This document shows, one piece after another, positions 46,697-54,157 of a stretch of DNA of 64,000 bases. Positions within the stretch are counted from its first letter, which is position 1, and each line of letters starts with the position of its first letter. The notes under the pieces are model-generated. The model had not been told where the DNA came from and ran no database searches. It worked only from the letters and a program-made list of their open reading frames with translations. This DNA comes from Paraburkholderia metrosideri (GTDB taxonomy: Bacteria > Pseudomonadota > Gammaproteobacteria > Burkholderiales > Burkholderiaceae): contig NZ_CAJHCP010000019.1 in assembly GCF_904848625.1 (NCBI RefSeq), positions 1 through 64,000 on the forward strand, given 5' to 3'. The position numbers and the translations under genes are program-made.

Positions 46697-47338
46697 ATGA
46701 CCTTCATGCCGAGCATGCACGCTTACGCTTTCACGCGAGCCCCACGGACTGCATGGGTCATGTTGCGGCGGCCCTGCGCATGGCTGGCCGTCGCCAGCAC
46801 CTTGGCAGTCGGTCTGAACGGCTGCGCATGGACGCTGATCTCGGCGGCCGACGCAACCGGCTCGGTGATTCAGGCGGGCTACGCCATTGCGGCAAACTAT
46901 TCGTCGCCGACTTTCGTCAACGGTCAGCCGGCCGATCTGCACCACGTGTGCATCGAAGTGAACCCGTCGGTGTCAGTCGGGGATTTCGTGCCGTCGCTGC
47001 AAATGGCGTTAGAACGTCGCGGGATTCATTCGGATGTCTACAACCCCGGCACCTCGCCGGCCGGCTGTGAGGCGCGTCTCGTCTACAACGCCGCGATCGA
47101 CTACGGTCGCCGCTCGTTCAGCGACGAATCGATCCAGTATCTGTCGATCATCGACCTGACGCTGATTCAGGACGGTCGCATCCTGGTCACCGCGCGCTAT
47201 CAGACCGGTGGCCTCAACACCGACCGCTTCTCGTCCGCCTCGACCAAACTTACCGGTCTGATCGACCGGATGGTGATCGACAAAAACGAACTCAAGCCAG
47301 CCCCCATGCAAACCATTCAGACGTCGCAGGTCAATTGA
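46697..47338 (+). CDS. Hypothetical lipoprotein
   Basis: A 213-residue (or 192 if the ATG at 46760 is used) protein with a hydrophobic signal and lipobox-like GLNGC near residue 43. The mature part contains LHHVCIEVNPSVSVGDFVPSLQMALERRGIHSDVYN and SIIDLTLIQDGRILVTARYQ, which I read as a mixed alpha/beta domain. The first Cys after the signal would be acylated. No family is recognised, though the fold suggests small outer-membrane or periplasmic lipoproteins. It lies 115 nt after the secreted protein gene. Confidence 0.65.
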   Translation: MTFMPSMHAYAFTRAPRTAWVMLRRPCAWLAVASTLAVGLNGCAWTLISAADATGSVIQAGYAIAANYSSPTFVNGQPADLHHVCIEVNPSVSVGDFVPSLQMALERRGIHSDVYNPGTSPAGCEARLVYNAAIDYGRRSFSDESIQYLSIIDLTLIQDGRILVTARYQTGGLNTDRFSSASTKLTGLIDRMVIDKNELKPAPMQTIQTSQVN

Positions 47339-47430
47339 GCTTGCCGTTTTCTTGCTTTGTCTTACACGGGAAAGGATTCGAAAGCGTGATGCGCTTTGCG
47401 CCACGCGCGAGGATCACTAAGATGACCTGA

Positions 47431-48168
47431 ATGAACCAATCCATCCTGGTCGTCGACGACGACCCCGTCGTACGTGAGCTCGTCAGCGAATATCTGCAGG
47501 GACGCGGCTTCAAGGTCACCACGCTCGAACACGGCGTGGCGCTTCAGCGCGCGTTGCAGGAAGAGCGTCCCGCGCTGATCGTGCTCGACATCATGATGCC
47601 GGAACTCGACGGCATCAGTGCGCTGCGCGCGTTGCGCGTCGCCGGCGACGATATTCCCGTGATTCTATTGACCGCGCGTGCCGATCCGATCGACCGCGTG
47701 ATCGGCCTCGAACTCGGCGCCGACGATTATCTCGGCAAGCCGTTCGAACCGAGCGAACTGGTCGCGCGAATCCGCACCGTACTGCGCCGGCGCGGCACGA
47801 TTGCGCCGAGCGCTCCGGAGCAACGGGCGCCCTATCGCTTCGGTCATTTCGAAGTGAATTTCCCGGCGCGCGAACTGCGTCGCGACGGCGAACGCATTTC
47901 GCTGCGGTCCAGCGAATTCGCCATGCTCAAAGTGTTCGTCACTCACGCGATGACCGTGCTCACACGCGCTCAGTTGCTGGAGAAATTGCACGGCAATAGC
48001 GAGGCGCATCGCAATCGCAGTCTGGATGTGTCGATCTGGCGTTTGCGTCGGCTGATCGAAGTGGACCCGTCCGAGCCGCGCTATGTGCAAACAGTGTGGG
48101 GACGCGGTTATGTGTTCGTGCCGGATGGCGAGATCGGTGCGGCAGAACGAAGTGGGACGTTAGGCTGA
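47431..48168 (+). CDS. OmpR-type response regulator without adjacent kinase
   Basis: A 245-residue two-domain regulator. The receiver has the acidic pair DDD (9-11), phospho-acceptor D53 in VLDIMMPELDG, and K103 in GKPFEP. The C-terminal winged helix (about 145-240) has RNRSLDVSIWRLRRLIE and the YVQTVWGRGYVFV end. It is a close paralogue of the regulator at 50525. No kinase gene follows; the next gene is on the other strand, and a terminator follows directly. It may use the kinase at 51262 or a distant one. Confidence 0.93.
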   Translation: MNQSILVVDDDPVVRELVSEYLQGRGFKVTTLEHGVALQRALQEERPALIVLDIMMPELDGISALRALRVAGDDIPVILLTARADPIDRVIGLELGADDYLGKPFEPSELVARIRTVLRRRGTIAPSAPEQRAPYRFGHFEVNFPARELRRDGERISLRSSEFAMLKVFVTHAMTVLTRAQLLEKLHGNSEAHRNRSLDVSIWRLRRLIEVDPSEPRYVQTVWGRGYVFVPDGEIGAAERSGTLG

Positions 48169-48281
48169 AACGTGTTTGGAGCCTGAGCGCACCTGGTGCG
48201 TTACATGGTGCCGGACGAAGCGCGAACCGCACCGTAAGCACAGCGCAGAGTACAACACGCACCGCCCCACCACAATTCGAC

Positions 48282-48321
48282 GCGGGCATTGCTTCATTGA
48301 CCGAAGCAACGCCCGCTTTTT
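48282..48321 (+). terminator. Rho-independent terminator after the first response regulator
   Basis: A 14-bp stem (48282-48295 with 48303-48316) has one internal A-C mismatch: GCGGGC-A-TTGCTTC and GAAGCAA-C-GCCCGC, loop ATTGACC. TTTTT follows on the plus strand. It lies about 115 nt past the stop codon at 48168. Confidence 0.85.
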
Positions 48322-48329
48322 CATGCGCG

Positions 48330-48998
48330 TCAGAAAGTCAGCACGCTCATGAACATTCTTTGCAGCCAGCCCATCGTGGTGGAGTCGGACACCATCCCCA
48401 CACCGGCCTGTTCGATGCGCGCGTTCGCGACCTTGCTGGACTCGACGTAGTTGCCCGATTCGATATCCTTCGGATTGACGATCCCCGATAGCCGCAGACG
48501 GTCGCGGTTGCCGCTCTGCGAAATCACCTTCTCGCCCGACACCACCAGGTTGCCGGTCGGCATCGTGCCGATCACGGTCACAGCGAGGGTGCCGGTCATC
48601 GCATTGGTATCGGTGATGTTGCCCTGGCCTGCATACGTGGTCGCCGCCGAACCGATGTTGAACAGCTTCGCGAGCCGCGCGGCGGCATTGGTCGACTGAT
48701 CGGCGGCAGCGGCGGTAATGCTGCTCGAACGGCTCGCCGCCGCCGTCGCACTGTTGTTGCCGTTATAGGATTCCGACAGCACGATCGTCAGCACGTCGCC
48801 GATACGTTGCGCGCGCGGCGTTTCGTAGAGCAGCAACGTCGAGCCGGCCTGATAGATCGCGCCTTGGGTGTTGACGTTCAGCGAGGTGGACGCGAGCGGC
48901 GGCGACATCGGCGTATCGACGATGGAATCCGAATGGCTCGCGCAGGCCGCGAGCCAAAACGTGGCGCCGAGCGCGACCGTAAGACGTAGCGCAGTCAT
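48330..48998 (-). CDS. flgH: FlgH-like L-ring lipoprotein, isolated
   Basis: A 222-residue protein with a signal peptide ending in the lipobox WLAACA and a FlgH domain: GAIYQAGSTLLLYETPRAQRIGDVLTIVLSES, TLAVTVIGTMPTGNLVVSGEK and RLRLSGIVNPKDIESGNYVESSKVANARIE are typical. FlgH forms the outer-membrane ring around the flagellar rod. No other flagellar gene is in the window, so this is either a stray paralogue or a reused ring protein. It may form a unit with the three minus-strand genes upstream. Confidence 0.88.
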   Translation of the reverse strand: MTALRLTVALGATFWLAACASHSDSIVDTPMSPPLASTSLNVNTQGAIYQAGSTLLLYETPRAQRIGDVLTIVLSESYNGNNSATAAASRSSSITAAAADQSTNAAARLAKLFNIGSAATTYAGQGNITDTNAMTGTLAVTVIGTMPTGNLVVSGEKVISQSGNRDRLRLSGIVNPKDIESGNYVESSKVANARIEQAGVGMVSDSTTMGWLQRMFMSVLTF

Positions 48999-49044
48999 AC
49001 ATGCTCCTTGGCCCGATAGGCCGGGTTCGTCCGGATAAGGTTCA

Positions 49045-49722
49045 TCAACCGGCCTCGGCGCCGCTTGCCTGCCATTGCCGCACGACCGACTTCACCCAGG
49101 TATCCGAGCCTTTCAGCAGGTACGTGAGCGTGCCGTTGCGGCTGCCCGGCAGGAAGCACAATGTGATCGAGCTCATCGCGTTTTCCCAGATATAGGTCGG
49201 CAGCACACCGGTCGACGCGTTCTGCGTCGCGAGGCGTGGCGGCCCATATCGTTCCGCGAGCGCGTCGCGCAGATCTTCGGCGGTGATCTCGTCGATTAGA
49301 AAAGAAATCTCATACAGACGCAGCGCGCTTTGCCCGTCGATCCGCGCAAAGCGCAGCACGTGTTCAAGTGCAGGCGCACCGTCGACCACGGCCTGCGAGG
49401 CCGTCCAGCGATCTTCTGCCCGATGGGCCCAGCGGCACGCCACGGTCAGGCTGTCATGCGACTTCAGGCGCATGCCGAGCGCGCCCGCCTGCACATCCGT
49501 CTCGCACACGGGCACGCTGCCGGGTGGCGTCGCCCGCACCGTCGAGCCGGTGCGGAATTCGTCAAGCGTGATACCGAGCGCGACGCCGCGAAAATCGAAC
49601 GGCACGTCTTTCGACATCCCGCCCGCCGCTTTGGCCTGACGCGCGACGGGTTGTGCCGGCGCGGCCGTCGAGAAGAGACCGGTAAGCAGCGCCAGCGCGC
49701 AGGCAGTCCGTATGAGAGTCAT
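49045..49722 (-). CDS. Secreted hypothetical protein
   Basis: A 225-residue protein I do not recognise. A clear signal peptide (about 1-23, ACALALLTGLFSTAAPAQ) leads into FDFRGVALGITLDEFRTGSTV, a pattern often found in small periplasmic proteins with a conserved F-G--LG-s-def start. Two to three Cys residues could form disulfides. It lies 46 nt upstream of flgH and two nt after a small lipoprotein gene, so it is probably in one operon with them. Confidence 0.65.
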   Translation of the reverse strand: MTLIRTACALALLTGLFSTAAPAQPVARQAKAAGGMSKDVPFDFRGVALGITLDEFRTGSTVRATPPGSVPVCETDVQAGALGMRLKSHDSLTVACRWAHRAEDRWTASQAVVDGAPALEHVLRFARIDGQSALRLYEISFLIDEITAEDLRDALAERYGPPRLATQNASTGVLPTYIWENAMSSITLCFLPGSRNGTLTYLLKGSDTWVKSVVRQWQASGAEAG

Positions 49723-49724
49723 GG

Positions 49725-49922
49725 TTAGTCAATCGCAGACGCGCATGCGTTGAACGGCGTAGCCGCGGCGTGTCCCACGACCGGAATGATGTCCGCCGCG
49801 GCGGCGGTCAGCCGGCACGGCAGTGCAGCGACGCCGCAGCCGCCAAGCGGCAGCAGCGTCGCGCCGAGCGTCAACCACGCAACGACACGTATCAGGCGTT
49901 CAGGTGTTCTCGAGGTCGACAC
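49725..49922 (-). CDS. Small lipoprotein, DUF6726-like
   Basis: A 65-residue lipoprotein. The signal peptide ends in the lipobox PLGGC, and the short mature part reads GVAALPCRLTAAAADIIPVVGHAAATPFNACASAID. A similar PCR-AAA-IIPVVGH-AA-PFDACA pattern occurs in small Burkholderia lipoproteins that I recall as DUF6726. The function is unknown; the two cysteines of the mature part may form a disulfide. It lies 15 nt after the next upstream small gene and 2 nt before the secreted protein gene. Confidence 0.7.
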   Translation of the reverse strand: MSTSRTPERLIRVVAWLTLGATLLPLGGCGVAALPCRLTAAAADIIPVVGHAAATPFNACASAID

Positions 49923-49937
49923 AGGGGCCTCGTTAGA

Positions 49938-50114
49938 TCAGGCAGTCGTATTGACGTTATGCCCGACGAGCCCGGTGGGCAACGACGGTTGCGCCGGGGT
50001 CGCCGTTTGACCTGGCGTCGTGGCAACGGGGTTGTTCGACGCTGCCGGCCTGGTCGTCGGCTTCGGTGCCATGGAAGGAAGGGCAGTTGAATTGAGAGTG
50101 CTGCTAATGGTCAT
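49938..50114 (-). CDS. Small Pro/Thr-rich hypothetical protein
   Basis: A 58-residue protein starting at ATG 50114 with GAGG ten nt upstream. It is rich in Pro, Thr, Ala and Ser (MAPKPTTRPAASNNPVATTP) and lacks a signal or hydrophobic segment. It looks disordered. The longer frame to 50249 has no ribosome site. It appears to be the first gene of a four-gene minus-strand run ending with flgH. It may be spurious, though the ribosome site argues for it. Confidence 0.45.
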   Translation of the reverse strand: MTISSTLNSTALPSMAPKPTTRPAASNNPVATTPGQTATPAQPSLPTGLVGHNVNTTA

Positions 50115-50524
50115 AAGGAACCTCGCATTGGCGCTGGATTTTGATTTCACGCCGCGTGCCGTCAACCCAGCCTGCCAGGCTGATCTTCGGCGTGCGGCGC
50201 AATGAACTGCACGACGAATCATCCCTCCGCGCCCTTGCAAGTCATGCACGAAGTAAAGCGCGCTTTCCGGTAGTTATTACGACGCATTGCCAGACATTGC
50301 TTCCGGTTCCAAAGTCACGCCAAATGTTTCATTGCAGGAAGGCGCAGCAGCGACGCGCAGTGGCGAGAGCATCCACGCGGCCCCGTGCGAGCGGCTTGAA
50401 ATATGCGGCGAACCCCGCCACGGCGGGCCCCGCACGCCAGTGGGCGAGGCTCACGCGGGGCATCGTAAGCATTGGTAAGAAAACAGAGAGGCGCGTGTCA
50501 CACCGACCAGTCTAGAATTTCGGG
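50115..50524. other. Divergent intergenic region before the second response regulator
   Basis: Between the small minus-strand gene and the second response regulator. The right end has TAGAAT ten bases before the ATG (50525), which could be a -10 for a nearly leaderless mRNA, but no good -35 was seen. No gene or RNA is recognised in the rest. Confidence 0.4.
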
Positions 50525-51265
50525 ATGAATCCACAGGTCCTTATCGTCGACGACGATCCGGTCGTACGCGATCTGCTATGCAAGTTTTTGCAATCGAACG
50601 GCTTCGACGCGTCCGTGCTGCACGACGGCACTCATCTCCAGCGCCGGCTCGAGCGTGAACGGCCGTCGGTCGTCGTGCTCGACATCATGATGCCCAACAC
50701 CGACGGCCTGCGCGCGCTTACCGCGCTGCGCGCCGCCGGCGACGACATCCCGGTCATTTTCGTCACCGCGCGCGGCACGGTAGCCGATCGCATCGTCGGG
50801 CTTTCGCTCGGTGCGGACGACTATCTGACCAAGCCGTTCGATCCGCGCGAACTGCTGGCGCGCATCCACACGGTGCTGCGCCGCCGGGGTCCGTCCACGA
50901 CCAGCGCGCCGGAAGCCCGCAAGCGCTACAAGTTCGGCCCGTTCGAACTCGACTTCGCGACGCGCTCGCTCACACGCGACGACACCAAGCTGCCGTTGCG
51001 CGACAGTGAATTCGCGCTCCTGAAGATCTTCGTCAACAATCCGTACAAGGTGTTGTCGCGCGTGCTGATTCACGATCTTGTGCATCGCGATAACCTCGCC
51101 TTCCGCGACCGCAGCCTCGACGTGCCGATCTGGCGCCTGCGCCGCGTGATCGAAGACGATCCGTCCAACCCCTGCTACGTGCAGACGGTACGCGGCAAAG
51201 GCTATGTGTTCGTCCCCGACGCCGACGGCGCGCCTTTCGCCGACGAGGCCCCGCCCAGCGCATGA
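50525..51265 (+). CDS. OmpR-type response regulator, paired with a kinase
   Basis: A 246-residue receiver plus winged-helix regulator. The acidic pair is DDD (9-11), phospho-acceptor D53 in VLDIMMPNTDG and K103 in TKPFDP. The DNA-binding domain has RDRSLDVPIWRLRRVIE and ends YVQTVRGKGYVFV. It closely matches the regulator at 47431 over its whole length, with the unusual LDV-IWRLRR recognition helix in both. The kinase gene overlaps its stop by 4 nt (ATGA). Targets are unknown; the envelope genes nearby are candidates. Confidence 0.95.
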   Translation: MNPQVLIVDDDPVVRDLLCKFLQSNGFDASVLHDGTHLQRRLERERPSVVVLDIMMPNTDGLRALTALRAAGDDIPVIFVTARGTVADRIVGLSLGADDYLTKPFDPRELLARIHTVLRRRGPSTTSAPEARKRYKFGPFELDFATRSLTRDDTKLPLRDSEFALLKIFVNNPYKVLSRVLIHDLVHRDNLAFRDRSLDVPIWRLRRVIEDDPSNPCYVQTVRGKGYVFVPDADGAPFADEAPPSA

Positions 51266-52557
51266 AAAACCCGCTGAACACGCTGTTCGGCAGAATGGCG
51301 TTGCTGTCGGCGGCGGTGTTGTTTGCGATTCAGGCCGGCTGGTTTGTGCTGGTGGTGATGCAGCCGCCGCGCCATGAAATCGACGGCTTCGCGCGCGGCA
51401 TTCTGCTGGTGCTGCAAGCGATCAACGGCGAGCCGATGAAAGGCGCCGCGCTCGCGCCCGCCATGCGCGTGCATCTCGTGCCCACCTGGAACATGCCGGC
51501 GAGCGTGCATCTTCAAACGCCGACACAACGTCCGCTGATCGAACTGAGCCGGCATCTGCGCGAGAACCTGCCGATCGGCACGCAGATCGAAGTCGACGAC
51601 GTGCGCCCGCCCCATCTCTGGGTGCTGTTCCCCGGTAAATCAAATTGGGTGGTCGTGCCGGTCGACGTGCCGCCGCGTCCGCGTTTTCTCGTCGAAGGCG
51701 CGTCGATGCTGCTTGCCGCGCTGATCCTGTCGCTCTTCGCGGTCTGGCAGATGCAACGTCCGCTCTCGCGGGTTGCCGATGCGGCCCGTGCGTTCGGCTC
51801 GGGCGGCCGTCCTGAGCCGGTGACGGTGCAAGGTCCGCGCGAATTGCGCGATCTGATCGGCTCGTTTAACGACATGATGCGTCGGCTGAACGAGGCCGGC
51901 GACGACCAGGCCGTGATGCTGGCGGGCGTCGCGCACGATCTGAAAGCACCGCTCACGCGCCTTAAATTGCGCGCGAGCGTGCTGGTGGCGGAGAACGAGC
52001 GAGCGGGTCTGATCCGCGACGTCGACTCGCTGACCAACATCGTCCAGCAGTTTCTCGAATTCGCCGGCCAATCCGCCGATGCAGGTCCGCCCGTCGAAGT
52101 CGACGAATTCCTGCGGGAACAGTTTTCGTCCGGCGATTCGTCCAGCGATTCTTCCAGTGAAGGCGGGGACGCCCCGCTATTCGCACTCGATCTGCGCGCC
52201 GGTCCTTCGTTCAAACTGCCGCGCACGCTGCTCGACCGCCTCATGACGAATCTCGTCGACAACGCGCTCGAACACGGCGCGCCGCCAGTGGATATCACCA
52301 CCGCGCGCAGTGACCGGCATTGGGTAATCAGCGTGCGCGACCGCGGCCCCGGCATTCCCGACGACCGTATCGCCGCAGCGATGAAGCCGTTCGTGCGGCT
52401 CGACGCTGCGCGCGGCGGCGAAGGCCATTGTGGCCTCGGACTCGCGATCGTCGCGCGGCTCGCGCACGATCGCGGCGGGCGTTGTCATGTGCTCAACCAT
52501 GCGCAAGGCGGCCTGGACGTACGGATCGAATTGCCGGTCACACCGGCGCAGGCATGA
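51262..52557 (+). CDS. Sensor histidine kinase, EnvZ-like
   Basis: A 431-residue inner-membrane kinase. Helix 1 is about 12-33, a periplasmic region of about 110 residues follows, helix 2 is about 145-163, then a HAMP linker. The phospho-acceptor is H225 in AGVAHDLKAPLTRLKL. The ATPase has NLVDNALEHG, RDRGPGIP and GHCGLGLAIVARL. The order regulator-kinase and the HAMP-DHp layout resemble OmpR-EnvZ. A short Ser/Asp-rich insert (SSGDSSSDSSSEGGD) sits in the region between DHp and ATPase domains. Confidence 0.93.
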   Translation: MKNPLNTLFGRMALLSAAVLFAIQAGWFVLVVMQPPRHEIDGFARGILLVLQAINGEPMKGAALAPAMRVHLVPTWNMPASVHLQTPTQRPLIELSRHLRENLPIGTQIEVDDVRPPHLWVLFPGKSNWVVVPVDVPPRPRFLVEGASMLLAALILSLFAVWQMQRPLSRVADAARAFGSGGRPEPVTVQGPRELRDLIGSFNDMMRRLNEAGDDQAVMLAGVAHDLKAPLTRLKLRASVLVAENERAGLIRDVDSLTNIVQQFLEFAGQSADAGPPVEVDEFLREQFSSGDSSSDSSSEGGDAPLFALDLRAGPSFKLPRTLLDRLMTNLVDNALEHGAPPVDITTARSDRHWVISVRDRGPGIPDDRIAAAMKPFVRLDAARGGEGHCGLGLAIVARLAHDRGGRCHVLNHAQGGLDVRIELPVTPAQA

Positions 52558-52676
52558 CAGAAGAAAAGAAGGAAGCGACGGGAAACAAGGTCCGCTTACG
52601 TGACCTTACGGTTCGGTCCATGACGAGGGACACGGCCTTATAGTCAACACCGGCAACCTCGATGCCGCCCTTCTCA

Positions 52677-52709
52677 GTCCGCCCCGCTTTTCAGGGCGGA
52701 CATTTTTTT
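52677..52709 (+). terminator. Rho-independent terminator after the kinase gene
   Basis: GTCCGCCC (52677-52684) pairs with GGGCGGAC (52694-52701), loop of 9, then ATTTTTTT. It lies about 120 nt past the kinase stop and before the convergent phosphatase-like gene. Confidence 0.88.
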
Positions 52710-52823
52710 GCACGGGTTCCAGGTATCCGGGTTCGGGCGTTCAGCCCTTGCTGTCACGCAGCCTCCCGCACGGCACCCGATGCCGCGCCTTACGCGCCCC
52801 CCTCTCACCACGCTTCAGGATTT

Positions 52824-53774
52824 TCAGCGTACGAGCCGGTTACGCAACGTATCGACCGTCATTTGAGACATGCCGAGACCCTGGGTCAGATAGTTCGCCA
52901 TCGTGCCGTAGCTAGCCTGCACCTGATCGAACCCGGCCTGCAGATAACTCTCCTGAACATCCAGCAGCGGCGCCTCCACCGTGGCAATCGCGTCGCCATC
53001 CTGTGCGCGCAGCGTGGCGGTTTGCTGCTGGATCGACTGAGCCAGATAAACGTTACTCAGAAGATAGTCCTGCGTGATGACGTCGAGCGGCACGTTGGCA
53101 ATGCTCAATAGCAGTGCCGCGACCCAGCCGGTGCGGTCCTTACCGGCGCTCGAATGAAAAAGTTGCGCACCGGGACCGTCGGCCAGACGTGTGAGAAGCG
53201 CGCCGTAGGCGGCACGCTGGGCGCCGCCGAGCACGTACGAGCGCGCCTGCATTTCCATGAACGCGCTGGCGGCGTCGGCCGTTGCAAAGGTCGGCTCGAC
53301 GAAATCGCTGGTGCCCAACACGTTGTACGCCTGCGATGTCGCGCCGGACGGCAGCACATCGGCAGTGCGCGCGATTTCGCCCGGCGTACGCAGATCGTAG
53401 ACCGACGCGACGCCGAGTTTGTCGAACGTGGCCAGATCGGTCGTGCTGAACGTCAACACGTTCGCGCGATAGAACGCACCACGACGCATCTGTTTGCCGT
53501 CGACCGTCAGATAGCCCACCGAAGCGCCGGCCAGATCGCGAAAATTACTCACCGACGCGAGGCGCGGCGTTTCCGGCTGATCGGTATCGAGATTGCCGCC
53601 GCCGCACGCAGACAGCATCGCGCTGCCGAGCCCGGAGAAGAGCAACGCACTGGCGGAGCCCTTGAGAAAGCTCCGGCGCGCTGGGGAGATGTCTTTCAGC
53701 GTACCCGGATTGGTCCGCAGACTCGTGCTCGCGGCACGGAGGGACAGCGAGCAGGTTTTCGCGGTTGCGGGCAT
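52824..53774 (-). CDS. Tat-exported lipoprotein, tyrosine phosphatase-like, catalytic Cys replaced by Ser
   Basis: A 316-residue protein of the Y_phosphatase3-type family. The N-terminus has a twin-arginine motif RRSFLKG (33-39), a hydrophobic stretch and a lipobox LSAC (C57), so it should be a Tat-exported lipoprotein. The domain start NFRDLAGASVGYLTVDGKQMRRGAFYRAN and YDLRTPGEI are typical. The active-site loop is HSSAGKDRTG: the expected Cys is Ser208 (TCG codon at 53151-53153). The general acid region and Arg214 remain. It may bind phospho-ligands without classical catalysis. Transcribed alone. Confidence 0.85.
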   Translation of the reverse strand: MPATAKTCSLSLRAASTSLRTNPGTLKDISPARRSFLKGSASALLFSGLGSAMLSACGGGNLDTDQPETPRLASVSNFRDLAGASVGYLTVDGKQMRRGAFYRANVLTFSTTDLATFDKLGVASVYDLRTPGEIARTADVLPSGATSQAYNVLGTSDFVEPTFATADAASAFMEMQARSYVLGGAQRAAYGALLTRLADGPGAQLFHSSAGKDRTGWVAALLLSIANVPLDVITQDYLLSNVYLAQSIQQQTATLRAQDGDAIATVEAPLLDVQESYLQAGFDQVQASYGTMANYLTQGLGMSQMTVDTLRNRLVR

Positions 53775-54157
53775 TGGGCGTGGCTGACGCGGACAGAGGA
53801 ATGGGATGGCCGCTTCGGGGCTGAGCGCGCAGTTTAACGGCGGATAAGCCCTTTTGCGTTACCTGGTAGTAGTTGGTAAGAAAACGTATGGGAGACTCGC
53901 GCGCGCCTGCGGCGGGTTGGTCCGTACGCATGCGTTGCTGGCCAGCCGTCGAGCCGGTTTCCACGGTATTTCCTTTACCTTATCTGCTATTACCGGCCCG
54001 TTACCGCCTGATAACCGTCTAACGAGTGCCCAGGTAACCACTGAGGCCGGCGCCATTTTTGACTTGACGCGCCTTACAACGCCGCATCCCCGTAAAATAC
54101 AAATACCCTTCAATAAAGCCTTGGCACGCAAAAAAGACCTGGAGACCACAACAAAAC
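53775..54157. other. Divergent intergenic region, phosphatase-like gene and MFS gene
   Basis: A 383-bp gap that should hold both promoters. The right half is relatively AT-rich, with CCCCGTAAAATACAAATACC before the MFS ribosome site, but no convincing -35 and -10 at 17 bp. No coding frame or RNA is recognised. Confidence 0.4.

Noticed and set aside
50465-53890. The 13-mer TTGGTAAGAAAAC found twice (near 50470 and 53876)
   Set aside because: A 13-base match is expected by chance in a window of this size, and the flanks do not match.
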